This document shows, in pieces, positions 8,381 to 15,686 of a stretch of DNA of 40,691 bases (positions within the stretch are counted from its first letter, which is position 1; the number at the start of each line of letters is the position of its first letter). The notes beneath the pieces are model-generated. The model saw only the letters and a list, made by a program, of their open reading frames with translations. It ran no database searches and had not been told where the DNA came from. Both the position numbers and the translations under genes were made by a program. This stretch comes from an uncultured Verrucomicrobiota bacterium (GTDB taxonomy: Bacteria > Verrucomicrobiota > Verrucomicrobiia > Opitutales > Opitutaceae): NCBI GenBank assembly GCA_903856725.1, contig CAIOCT010000037.1:1-40691 (forward strand), in the 5' to 3' direction.

Positions 8381-8457
8381 GGACCTTTAGCTCAGTTGGT
8401 TAGAGCGTTTCGTTGACATCGAAAAGGTCACTGGTTCGAGTCCAGTAAGGTCCACCA
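8381..8457 (+). tRNA. tRNA-Val (anticodon GAC)
   Basis: The 77-nt cloverleaf has acceptor stem GGACCTT/AAGGTCC, D-arm GCTC...GAGC, anticodon stem TTTCG/CGAAA with loop TTGACAT (anticodon GAC), T-arm ACTGG-TTCGAGT-CCAGT, and an encoded CCA end. Confidence 0.97.
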
Positions 8458-8477
8458 TTTTTCGCCGGGGCGAAAAA
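8458..8477 (+). terminator. A/T-sided hairpin after tRNA-Val
   Basis: TTTTTCGC and GCGAAAAA pair around a CGGG loop immediately after the tRNA CCA end. The T-run is on the 5' arm rather than after the stem, so it may mark tRNA 3' processing or weak termination rather than a standard terminator. Confidence 0.45.
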
Positions 8478-8683
8478 ATTAAGCAGATACTGCCTTCCTA
8501 ACTTAAACAGTCGAGGGCGCTTAGCCAGCTAGCCGTTCAAGCCATCCCAGCGGTAGCTCACGAAGCTTTTTTGATCTAGATTAGGTATTGTGTGTAGAGA
8601 TTATTCAATTTTTGAACGTTTTCGCGCCGGCCGCATCTTACGCAGTGTAGTTCAAGGGTTATTTGGTGTTATGTTAGGGTTAA

Positions 8684-8718
8684 AGGGCCGCTCAGGGGTG
8701 AGCGGCCTTTGTGTTTTT
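8684..8718 (+). terminator. Strong rho-independent terminator
   Basis: Arms GGCCGCTC (8686-8693) and GAGCGGCC (8700-8707) with a 6-nt loop are followed by TTTGTGTTTTT. This is a textbook plus-strand terminator, orphaned from any coding gene. Confidence 0.85.
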
Positions 8719-8800
8719 AAGCCTAGTTTCGCTCAACCCCTTGATTTACGGCGCTCGCCCGCCACACTCGTACCCCAACTGCCACCTGCTTTAGCGAGCC

Positions 8801-9463
8801 ATGTGCCTTCGTTATTCTCTTAAAAAAATTGACCGCGTGGCCTTGCCGGCTGGCCTCAGCGATACCTTGCCCGCGGCGGATGCGGACGGGACGCCGCATT
8901 ACAACGTGGCTCTCACCAGCCTCATGCCCGTCATCACCCACCAGGGCTCCCCCCAATTGGCGCGACTGAGCTTTGGCCTAACCCTACCCGCCCGCAGCCC
9001 GGCTCAGCGCCCCCTGATACTTGGCAACGCTCGCGCTGAAACTTTATTAAGCAAAAGCAGCTTTCGTGAAGCGACGCTCTACCGCCGATGCCTTGTCCTC
9101 GCCGATGGCTTTTATGAATGGGAAAAACAAGGCACTACACGCCTGCCGCATTATTTTAGTTTAAAAGCCGGCCAAGGTTTTTTCTTTGCAGGATTATGGT
9201 CACCGGCCAGCGAACAGGGCCCCGCGGCATTTTGCCTCGTCACGACCACCCCCAACTCTCTCCTACAACCCATTCACGACCGCATGCCCGTAATCTTAGG
9301 ACCCAATAGCGGCCCCGCTTGGTTGGGCGATGCTCCGCTTGACCCAACTCAGCTCTCCCGACTTTGCCGTCCGCTCCCCAGCGAAATGATGCAGAGCTAT
9401 CGCGTCGACTCGAAGATGAACAATGCCCGCTACCAAGCGCCCGATTGCGTCACCCCGCTCTGA
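8801..9463 (+). CDS. SOS response-associated peptidase / abasic-site DNA-protein crosslink protein (SRAP, YedK/HMCES)
   Basis: At 220 residues it matches the SRAP family in length. Cys2, freed by removal of Met1, is the residue that forms a thiazolidine crosslink with abasic sites in single-stranded DNA. The other conserved residues are present: N76 in GNARAET, E106 in ADGFYEWEK and H159 in IHDRMPVIL. The family shields abasic sites at replication forks. The usual CGRF start is altered to CLRY. It stands alone after the terminator at 8684-8718. No LexA box was recognised, so SOS control is not shown here. Confidence 0.93.
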   Translation: MCLRYSLKKIDRVALPAGLSDTLPAADADGTPHYNVALTSLMPVITHQGSPQLARLSFGLTLPARSPAQRPLILGNARAETLLSKSSFREATLYRRCLVLADGFYEWEKQGTTRLPHYFSLKAGQGFFFAGLWSPASEQGPAAFCLVTTTPNSLLQPIHDRMPVILGPNSGPAWLGDAPLDPTQLSRLCRPLPSEMMQSYRVDSKMNNARYQAPDCVTPL

Positions 9464-9487
9464 GCTTAACCAATCTATGCCTCAGCT

Positions 9488-9529
9488 GATTCTGCGCCCC
9501 CTATGCTTTTTGTGGCGGCTCGTGGGCTT
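9488..9529 (+). repeat. 42-bp direct repeat, copy A
   Basis: The copy begins GATTCTGCGCCCCCT and ends GGCTT. It is identical to copy B at 9682-9723 except at about 3 positions. The spacing from start to start is 194 bp. Confidence 0.85.
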
Positions 9530-9552
9530 CAGGCTAGGGGCTAGAGGTCAGA

Positions 9553-9602
9553 GGTTATGGGTTATGGGTTATGGGTTATGGGTTATGGGTTATGGGTTAT
9601 GG
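9553..9602 (+). repeat. Tandem array of GGTTATG (seven copies)
   Basis: Seven perfect head-to-tail copies of the heptamer GGTTATG plus one extra G. It is intergenic. Such an array is prone to replication slippage and copy number may vary between strains. Confidence 0.97.
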
Positions 9603-9681
9603 ACCCGATCTCCGGCTTTCGGCTGCCGTTTCCCAATTTTCTACTTTCTAAATTTCTTCTTTTCCGCCGCCTCCTTTAGCC

Positions 9682-9723
9682 GATTCTGCGCCCCCTGTGC
9701 TTTTTTTGGCGGCTCGTAGGCTT
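9682..9723 (+). repeat. 42-bp direct repeat, copy B
   Basis: This is the second copy of the 9488-9529 element, about 93% identical by eye. Both copies are followed by purine-rich, gene-free sequence, suggesting a dispersed intergenic repeat family. Confidence 0.85.
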
Positions 9724-9868
9724 GAGGAGAGAGGTCTGGACCCTTCGCGTCATTTCGCGCATTTCGCGGTTAAAAATGCCTTGGTCGATCGGTCGATCCG
9801 CTCCGTGTTTAACGAGATAGTGCTTTGCGCTGGACGCCTCCCCTGCCACCCCTCAAAACCTCGGTCTC

Positions 9869-10468
9869 GTGGCCACTCTCCTGAAGCACGACGCGCAATC
9901 TATCGACCAAGCCATCGGTCGAATCGCTACCGCCATTGCCCAACGGCACCAGCAAACCAAGAATTTACTGCTCCTCGGTATCGCTAACGGCGGCCTCAAG
10001 CTCGCACAACGCTTAGCCGCCCGGTTAAAAAAAGCCGGCCTGAAGCTCGAACTCGGCACGATTGATATCTCGTTCCATCGAGATGACATCGGCCGCCACC
10101 CCATTCCGAAAGAATTCTCCCCTACCGTTATTCCTCACGATGTTAATGGCGCCACCGTCATTCTCGTAGATGACGTTCTTTATTCGGGCCGAACCATCAA
10201 GGCCGCTCTCGCCGAATTATTTGATCATGGCCGCCCAGCGTTAGTGGAGCTGGCGGTACTCGTGGATCGCGGTGGCCGCCGACTGCCCATCGCGGCCAAT
10301 TACTGCGGCTTCACAATCACCACCACCGACACTGAAAAAGTGAAAGTCCACCTCGATGCCCTGCAGCCGAGCCATGATTCCATTACTATTGCGGCTGCCC
10401 CGGCTCCTTTAAAAACTAAACCTGTGAAGAAAAAATCAAATCCCTCCGCCCGTGCCTTGGCATCGTAA
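9869..10468 (+). CDS. pyrR: PyrR-type pyrimidine regulator / uracil phosphoribosyltransferase
   Basis: The frame of 199 residues starts at GTG 9869, which aligns with the usual PyrR start (early Asp-Ala-x-x-Ile-Asp segment). The PRPP-binding motif VILVDDVLYSGRT is at residues 97-109, and the TIDISFHRDD segment is typical. In Gram-positive bacteria PyrR binds pyr mRNA in response to UMP and causes attenuation. In other phyla it may serve mainly as an enzyme. A basic/Pro C-terminal tail (about residues 175-199) extends past the usual end. It overlaps pyrB by 17 bp, and the pyrR-pyrB-pyrC order supports a pyrimidine operon. Confidence 0.93.
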   Translation: MATLLKHDAQSIDQAIGRIATAIAQRHQQTKNLLLLGIANGGLKLAQRLAARLKKAGLKLELGTIDISFHRDDIGRHPIPKEFSPTVIPHDVNGATVILVDDVLYSGRTIKAALAELFDHGRPALVELAVLVDRGGRRLPIAANYCGFTITTTDTEKVKVHLDALQPSHDSITIAAAPAPLKTKPVKKKSNPSARALAS

Positions 10469-11399
10469 ACATCTCCTGACGATCGAAGAGCTCAGCCGCG
10501 CTGAGATCGAACAATTGCTGATCACGGCTGGCGCTTTCCGTCGCATCCTCGACAGAAAGGTGAAGAAAGTCCCCGCGCTGCGTGGCAAGACGATCGTTAA
10601 TCTTTTCCTCGAGCCCAGTACCCGCACCCGCATGTCCTTCGAGATGGCGGCCAAACTTTTGAGCGCCGACGTCATCTCCTTCGACGCCGCGGCCTCTAGC
10701 ACGACCAAGGGCGAAACGCTCCGCGATACCGCGCAAAACATCCAAGCCCTTAACGCTGATATGATCGTCTTGCGCCACTCGGCGAGTGGTTCCCCACTCT
10801 ACCTGAGCCGAGTGTTAGATATTCCCGTCATCAATGCCGGTGACGGCGCGCACGAACACCCAACGCAAGCCTTGCTCGATGTGTTCACGATGCGGGAAAA
10901 ACTCGGCAACCTGAAAGGCCGCAAGGTCGTCATCCTCGGCGATATTCTCTTTAGCCGAGTAGCCCGCTCCAATATTCACGCCCTCACCAAACTCGGGGCT
11001 GATGTGACAATTGTCGGACCCTCTACCCTCGTCCCCCGCTGGTTCGAATCAATGGGCGTCAAAGTCTCCCATCACCTCCGCACCGCCCTCGCGGATGCCG
11101 ACGTGGTCATGCTGCTCCGCATTCAACACGAACGCCAAGGCGTCAGCCACTTCCCCTCGATTGGCGAATATACTAGCATGTTTGGCCTCAATTATACCCG
11201 TGCCAGCTGGGTCAAACCGGATGCCATTATTATGCACCCAGGGCCGATCAACCGCGGCGTTGAAATCGACAGTGATATCGCTGATTCGCCCCGCAGTGTG
11301 ATCCTCCAACAAGTCACCAACGGCATCGCCGTCCGCATGGCTGCTCTGTACCTCTGCGCCGGCGGCCAACCTGAAGCCGTCCTCGCCCCGGTCGAGTGA
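10452..11399 (+). CDS. pyrB: Aspartate carbamoyltransferase catalytic subunit
   Basis: The frame of 315 residues starts at GTG 10452, inside the end of pyrR, and matches the family start (W-x-x-KHLLTIEELS). The carbamoyl-phosphate loop EPSTRTR is at residues 54-60, with HEHPTQALLD near 135 and the MHPGPINRG aspartate-side motif near 258. It catalyses carbamoyl phosphate plus aspartate to carbamoyl aspartate, the second step of UMP synthesis. No pyrI regulatory subunit gene is seen nearby. The 17-bp overlap implies translational coupling with pyrR. Confidence 0.97.
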   Translation: MPWHRKHLLTIEELSRAEIEQLLITAGAFRRILDRKVKKVPALRGKTIVNLFLEPSTRTRMSFEMAAKLLSADVISFDAAASSTTKGETLRDTAQNIQALNADMIVLRHSASGSPLYLSRVLDIPVINAGDGAHEHPTQALLDVFTMREKLGNLKGRKVVILGDILFSRVARSNIHALTKLGADVTIVGPSTLVPRWFESMGVKVSHHLRTALADADVVMLLRIQHERQGVSHFPSIGEYTSMFGLNYTRASWVKPDAIIMHPGPINRGVEIDSDIADSPRSVILQQVTNGIAVRMAALYLCAGGQPEAVLAPVE

Positions 11400-11409
11400 T
11401 CTCCAATTC

Positions 11410-11442
11410 AATGGGCCACAAAAAACACGAAAAACACAAAAA
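11410..11442 (+). repeat. Left arm of inverted repeat flanking the GxxExxY gene
   Basis: This A-rich arm carries GGCCACAAAAAACACG. It pairs as an inverted copy with 11843-11875: 30 of 33 positions match, and 27 of 29 in the core. It lies 8 bp before the GxxExxY start codon. Confidence 0.9.
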
Positions 11443-11450
11443 GCAGACCC

Positions 11451-11840
11451 ATGAGAAAAAATCCGATTAATCAACTCTGTGATATAGTCCGAGAAACCAG
11501 CTTCGCTATTCACTACTATCATCGAAATGGGCATATGGAGAAAATTTACGAAAACGCCCTCGTTCATCGACTGCGCAAGCAGGGACTGGACGTTAAGCAA
11601 CAGTATCCGCTGACAGTACGTGATGAGGACGGCACCGTGCTCGGCGAATTCTTTGCGGACCTATTCATTGACGGCCAACTGATCGTAGAACTTAAGGCGG
11701 CACGATCAGTCGCCGAGGAACACATCGCTCAGCTACTCGGTTATTTGCGTTCCGGTCGAATCGAAACCGGCCTGCTTATCAATTTCGGTTCCTCGCGTCT
11801 TCACGTTAAAAAATACCTCATGTCCGATCCTACGGCCTGA
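11451..11840 (+). CDS. GxxExxY protein (PD-(D/E)XK nuclease-like)
   Basis: This 129-residue protein carries the family hallmark G27-H-M-E30-K-I-Y33. A later GEFFADLFIDG...IVELKA segment supplies the Asp and Glu-x-Lys pattern of PD-(D/E)XK nuclease folds. The family is small, widespread in environmental bacteria and of unproven function. The gene interrupts the pyr operon between pyrB and pyrC and is bracketed by inverted repeats with almost no spare sequence, which looks like an inserted cassette. It has no transposase. Whether it is active as a nuclease or only as passenger DNA cannot be told from sequence. Confidence 0.92.
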   Translation: MRKNPINQLCDIVRETSFAIHYYHRNGHMEKIYENALVHRLRKQGLDVKQQYPLTVRDEDGTVLGEFFADLFIDGQLIVELKAARSVAEEHIAQLLGYLRSGRIETGLLINFGSSRLHVKKYLMSDPTA

Positions 11841-11842
11841 AT

Positions 11843-11875
11843 TTTTTGTGTTTCTGGTGTTTTTTGTGGCCAATT
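11843..11875 (+). repeat. Right arm of inverted repeat flanking the GxxExxY gene
   Basis: This T-rich arm begins 2 bp after the GxxExxY stop codon. It is the reverse complement of 11410-11442 with three mismatches. A further partial copy of its TTTTTGTGGC end appears near 11916-11926, just before pyrC. Confidence 0.9.
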
Positions 11876-11937
11876 CCGACTCCTCTTCTGCCCCCTCTTC
11901 TTTTCCTCAATACCATTTTTGTGGCTAACTTTTAAAC

Positions 11938-13227
11938 ATGCCTGCCTTTCTCATCATTAAAAACGGCCGCGTCATCGACCCCGCTTCCAAGCGGGATAAA
12001 GTCAGTGATGTCTTCATTGCCGACGGTAAATTCGTCAAAGCACTGACCCCCATCCAGAAAAAAACTGCGCAGGTCATCGATGCCCGCGGGCTCGTGGTTT
12101 GTCCTGGTCTCGTGGATATTCATGTGCATTTCCGCGAACCTGGCCAGACGCACAAAGAAACCATCCTGACGGGCTCTCAAGCTGCTGCCGCCGGCGGATT
12201 CACCTCGGTGGTGTGCATGCCTAATACGTCCCCCGTCGCCGATAATACCGGGACCATTCAACTCATCAATGCCGCCGCCGCTAACGCCCCGGTGCATGTT
12301 TACGCCACTGGCTGCATTACGGTGGGGATGAAGGGGCAACAACTTGCCCCCCATGGCTCATTAAAAAAAGCCGGGGTCGTCGCCCTCACCGATGACGGCT
12401 TGTGCATTCAGTCTAACGAACTCATGCACCGCGCGGTCGAATACGCTAAAATGTTCGACCTGACTATTCTCGACCACTGCCAAGATGAGTCGATGACCGA
12501 CAAGGCCGTCATGAATGAAGGCGTGATGTCTACCCGTTTGGGCCTGAAGGGCTGGCCCCACGCGGCCGAGGATATCATCGTGGCGCGCAATATCATCCTC
12601 TCGCGCTACACCGGTGCCCATATTCACATGCAACACATCAGTTCGGCCCACTCCGTCGAACTCATGCGCCGAGCCAAGCAAGACAAGGTCAACGTCACCG
12701 CTGAGGCCACCCCCCATCATATTGCGCTGACCGAGGATGCGCTCGGCACTTACGACACCAACCTCAAGATGAACCCGCCGTTGCGCACGGAAGCAGATCG
12801 CCAAGCGATTATCGCCGGCTTGAAAGACGGGACGCTCGACTGCATCGGCACCGACCACGCGCCCCATGCTCCCGAAGAAAAAGACCGCGAATTTGATTAT
12901 GCCCCGAATGGGATAATCGGGCTCGAGACGGCTTTGCCCATCTGCCTCGAGGTCCTCGTACGGAAAAGTAAATTTAAGCTAGCCCAAGTCATCGATCTCA
13001 TGACGCGCAAGGCAGCGAATATCTTAAAGCTTCCAGCCGGGACTCTTGCCGTTGGCGCAGTCGCCGATGTTTGCATCTTCAATCCCAATGAGACGTGGCT
13101 CTACAATACCTACGGCGCTTTTAGCAAATCGATCAATTCGCCTTGGAATCAACAACAACTGACGGGGCGCGTGAAGACCACCATCGTGGCAGGCAAGATC
13201 GTCTACACTAACGGCAAGATGGTTTAA
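11938..13227 (+). CDS. pyrC: Dihydroorotase (class I)
   Basis: This 429-residue amidohydrolase has the metal-binding DIHVHFREPGQ motif (H62, H64), further candidate ligands at D153 (TDDG), H180 and H233, and the late D306 in GTDHAPHAPEEK. It closes carbamoyl aspartate to dihydroorotate, the third pyrimidine step. The DHAPH signature and length place it in the class I group that often works with PyrB. It is separated from pyrB by the GxxExxY cassette. pyrD lies apart at 19030 on the other strand. Confidence 0.97.
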   Translation: MPAFLIIKNGRVIDPASKRDKVSDVFIADGKFVKALTPIQKKTAQVIDARGLVVCPGLVDIHVHFREPGQTHKETILTGSQAAAAGGFTSVVCMPNTSPVADNTGTIQLINAAAANAPVHVYATGCITVGMKGQQLAPHGSLKKAGVVALTDDGLCIQSNELMHRAVEYAKMFDLTILDHCQDESMTDKAVMNEGVMSTRLGLKGWPHAAEDIIVARNIILSRYTGAHIHMQHISSAHSVELMRRAKQDKVNVTAEATPHHIALTEDALGTYDTNLKMNPPLRTEADRQAIIAGLKDGTLDCIGTDHAPHAPEEKDREFDYAPNGIIGLETALPICLEVLVRKSKFKLAQVIDLMTRKAANILKLPAGTLAVGAVADVCIFNPNETWLYNTYGAFSKSINSPWNQQQLTGRVKTTIVAGKIVYTNGKMV

Positions 13228-13355
13228 GCGCGCAAGCTAACGCTACCTTCATCGATTGAGTTTACAGGCGGTCGCCACTGCTTGAAGAGCGATAGGTCAT
13301 TCGGGTGTTTCTGATTGGTTTTTTGCTGCGAGACCGCCAAAGATAAAGCCACGCC

Positions 13356-14207
13356 ATGCCGACTGAACCCCTCCAGCAAATCTTAGTGCTCTTTGAGCTA
13401 TCCTTGCTACTGGCTGGTCTTTATTTTTTTCAACGCCTCGTTACTCAGCCCGCCCAGCGCGCGCGTTGGCTCATACCGCAAACTCTACCAGCGTGGCCCC
13501 TGACCCTGGCAGAATTCGGGATATTTATTTTCTTTATCCTCGGGACGGGGGCATTTTGCCAGCTAGCCGCGCAAGGTATTTTCAAAGCCATCATCGCAAA
13601 ATCAGTCGACCGCGAGGGACTGCAGCTTTGCTTGAACGGCTTTAGTTTTGACGGCGGGGGCCTGCTCGGCTGGGGCCTCTTCCGCTGGATCCAGTCAACG
13701 TGGGCCAGCACCCCACCCCCCGTAACGCCGATACCCACGCTTACGTGGGGCAAACTCAGCCTTGCTGCGAGCACCGCACTACTAACAGCCCTACCGCTCA
13801 TCGTCGCCGCCAATTGGCTTTGGACTTTGCTCATTGAAGCCTTGGGCCTACCCGCTGCCCCGCAGGATCTCATCGCTATTTTCGCCCAAACTAAATCTCC
13901 CTACGTGATCGCAGGAATGCTGATTGTAGCCTGCGTCCTCGCCCCGCTTTATGAAGAATTACTTTTCCGAGCCGGACTCTATCGCTTCTGCCGGCAGCAT
14001 CTCGGGCGCACTACCGCTCTCATTTTAAGTGGTGCGTTATTCGGGGCAGTTCACGCCAACTGGGCGAGCTTCCTCCCCCTCGCGCTGCTCGGGATAATTC
14101 TGGCACTGATTTATGAAACCACTGGCGATATTCGCGCCCCTATAATTGCTCACGGTTTGTTTAACTTAAATACGGTTCTCATCGTTTTCTCCGGTTTGCC
14201 GCAGTAA
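13356..14207 (+). CDS. CPBP-family intramembrane protease
   Basis: The 283-residue polytopic membrane protein has about seven hydrophobic segments. It carries the Abi/CAAX-protease signature: E200-E201-LLF-R205, then FGAVH233, then H266-GLF-N270. These residues form the active site in the Rce1/CPBP glutamic protease family. Bacterial members are linked to prenyl-protein processing, bacteriocin immunity or unknown roles, and nothing here decides between these. It lies 2 bp ahead of thiL and is probably co-transcribed with thiL and tsaE. Confidence 0.9.
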   Translation: MPTEPLQQILVLFELSLLLAGLYFFQRLVTQPAQRARWLIPQTLPAWPLTLAEFGIFIFFILGTGAFCQLAAQGIFKAIIAKSVDREGLQLCLNGFSFDGGGLLGWGLFRWIQSTWASTPPPVTPIPTLTWGKLSLAASTALLTALPLIVAANWLWTLLIEALGLPAAPQDLIAIFAQTKSPYVIAGMLIVACVLAPLYEELLFRAGLYRFCRQHLGRTTALILSGALFGAVHANWASFLPLALLGIILALIYETTGDIRAPIIAHGLFNLNTVLIVFSGLPQ

Positions 14208-14209
14208 TT

Positions 14210-15169
14210 ATGACGCCGTTCACTGCCAATCCCAGTCAAGCGGTCAGCGCCTACGGCGAGCGACGCTTAATTACAGCAATTCGTCGGTGGCTCGGCCCCG
14301 CTTCCCCTCCGGCCCCTTTTGGCATCGGTGATGATTGTGCCGTGCTACCCCCGACACGACGCCATCAACTCGTCACCACAGACCCGGTTATCTACGGCCA
14401 ACATTTTGATCAGCACGTCGCCCCCCGAGCTGTCGGGGCTAAGTTGCTGAAGCGTAATCTCAGTGATATTGCCGCGATGGGGGGACGACCCAGCGCCGCT
14501 GTGGTCTCGCTCGCTCTCGCGCCCGCAACGAGTTTAGCTTGGCTAAAATCTTTTTACCGTGGACTCGCCAGCTGCGCCTTAAAATATCAGGTGAAAATTG
14601 TGGGAGGTGATATCACGCAGGGCCCCGCTGGTTTTTTCGGTGCATTTCTAACGCTACATGGCGAGGCCACCGGCCAGCGAGTTGTCACCCGCGGGGGCGC
14701 ACAACGAGGAGATCGCGTTTACGTTACGGGAAAACTTGGCGGCAGCTTATTGGGACATCACCATAAATTCTCACCGCGTTTAGCCGAAGGCGCTTGGCTG
14801 GCTACTCGACCGGAGGTTCGCGCCATGATGGATGTCAGCGATGGCCTTGCTCAAGACCTCAACGCCCTCACCCCCGCCGGCCTCGCGCCCGCCCTGTGCG
14901 CAACCGCGATTCCACTCAGTCCAGCCGCGCATCAGCGCGCGCGCTGCACCAAAAAAAGTGCGCTCCTTCACGCTCTCAGTGATGGCGAAGATTACGAACT
15001 GCTGATCGTGGTGAACGCCCGCGCCAACACTGCACAATTAGCCCGCGCGTGGCATCAGCGTTTCCCCCAAACGAAATTATCGCTGCTCGGCCACTTCGTG
15101 CGCCGCGCGGAACTTCCCCCGACAGCATTGCGCCTCGAAGATTATCATGGGTATGAGCATCTGCGCTGA
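14210..15169 (+). CDS. thiL: Thiamine-monophosphate kinase
   Basis: At 319 residues it is of usual ThiL length. Motifs in order are GIGDDCAVL (38-46), KLLKRNLSDIAAMGG, VGGDITQGP, YVTGKLGGS, MMDVSDGLAQDL and LSDGEDYELL. These are the Mg-ATP and substrate sites of the PurM/ThiL fold. It phosphorylates thiamine monophosphate to the active pyrophosphate. No TPP riboswitch was seen upstream, which fits its place inside a general operon. Confidence 0.96.
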   Translation: MTPFTANPSQAVSAYGERRLITAIRRWLGPASPPAPFGIGDDCAVLPPTRRHQLVTTDPVIYGQHFDQHVAPRAVGAKLLKRNLSDIAAMGGRPSAAVVSLALAPATSLAWLKSFYRGLASCALKYQVKIVGGDITQGPAGFFGAFLTLHGEATGQRVVTRGGAQRGDRVYVTGKLGGSLLGHHHKFSPRLAEGAWLATRPEVRAMMDVSDGLAQDLNALTPAGLAPALCATAIPLSPAAHQRARCTKKSALLHALSDGEDYELLIVVNARANTAQLARAWHQRFPQTKLSLLGHFVRRAELPPTALRLEDYHGYEHLR

Positions 15170-15184
15170 CCGATCACTCGCGCC

Positions 15185-15619
15185 ATGACTATTCTCCAAA
15201 AGCTCCGAGTGGGTATCACCACCGAGTCAGCTGAGCAAACTCGAGCCCTAGCGTCTGAATTAGCCGCTGCCCTCCCCCCGGACACAACGCTCGCGCTTCA
15301 TGGCGATATGGGCGTCGGCAAAACAACTTTTGTGCAGGGCCTCGCACAGGGGCTTGGCGTGACCGAGCATGTAACGAGCCCAACTTTTGCTATTTATTCT
15401 ATTTACCAAGGCAGCGCCCGCACGCTGGTTCATTTAGACGCTTACCGTTTGGAAAAAAAATCTGCGCTAGATGAACTTTTGCTCGAGGAATTTCTAGTGA
15501 CCCCCTGGTGCTTGGTCGTGGAATGGCCGGAAAAAACCGGTGATTGGTTGCCTGCAAAGTCGTGGCACTTGACGTTGTCGATTGTGGCTGGCGACCGGCA
15601 TCATCTGGTGCTGCGCTAG
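15185..15619 (+). CDS. tsaE: tRNA threonylcarbamoyladenosine biosynthesis ATPase TsaE
   Basis: This 144-residue P-loop protein has Walker A GDMGVGKTT at residues 40-48, followed by TSPTFAIYSIY and the conserved HLDAYRLE and EWPEK segments. TsaE works with TsaB and TsaD to make t6A37 in ANN-decoding tRNAs. It is the last gene of the CPBP-thiL-tsaE run and is followed by a bidirectional terminator. Confidence 0.96.
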   Translation: MTILQKLRVGITTESAEQTRALASELAAALPPDTTLALHGDMGVGKTTFVQGLAQGLGVTEHVTSPTFAIYSIYQGSARTLVHLDAYRLEKKSALDELLLEEFLVTPWCLVVEWPEKTGDWLPAKSWHLTLSIVAGDRHHLVLR

Positions 15620-15636
15620 CCAGGCAGTATGGGCAT

Positions 15637-15665
15637 AAAAAAGCCCGCTCGTAAAAGCGGGCTTT
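15637..15665. terminator. Bidirectional terminator between tsaE and the Arg/Gly-rich gene
   Basis: An AAAGCCCGCT...AGCGGGCTTT stem with a short loop lies between convergent genes. A run of A precedes it on the plus strand, giving a U-tract for minus-strand transcripts. Plus-strand transcripts end in CTTTG. Confidence 0.85.
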
Positions 15666-15686
15666 GAAAATGACGGCACCCCGAGC

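Larger units (their letters stand above)
8458..8800. other. 343-bp non-coding region with strong terminator; possible small-RNA locus
   Basis: No convincing protein gene lies between tRNA-Val and the SRAP gene. The short frame at 8590-8823 runs through the terminator and over the next start and looks spurious. A strong plus-strand terminator at 8684-8718 has no coding sequence before it, so something non-coding may be transcribed here. I could not match it to a known RNA family. Confidence 0.4.
9464..9868. other. 405-bp non-coding, repeat-rich patch upstream of the pyr operon
   Basis: This stretch holds a 42-bp imperfect direct repeat pair, a 7-bp tandem repeat array and a CATTTCGCG double motif, each listed separately or under findings. 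No coding frame looks real. It also has to carry the leader of pyrR. I found no clear Bacillus-type PyrR-binding attenuator. Confidence 0.6.

Noticed and set aside
8590-8823. 77-residue frame in the tRNA-Val to SRAP interval
   Set aside because: It crosses the strong terminator and the SRAP start codon and lacks protein-like composition.
9553-9602. CRISPR-like repeat array
   Set aside because: The GGTTATG units are contiguous with no spacers, so this is a simple tandem repeat.
9723-9868. PyrR-binding attenuator before pyrR
   Set aside because: A GGTCTGGACC palindrome is present but the conserved PyrR loop and an overlapping terminator were not found.
11049-11600. 183-residue minus-strand frame across pyrB and the GxxExxY gene
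   Set aside because: It overlaps two well-supported plus-strand genes and has no family resemblance.
14208-14209. TPP riboswitch before thiL
   Set aside because: Only 2 bp separate thiL from the upstream gene and no thi-box sequence was seen.
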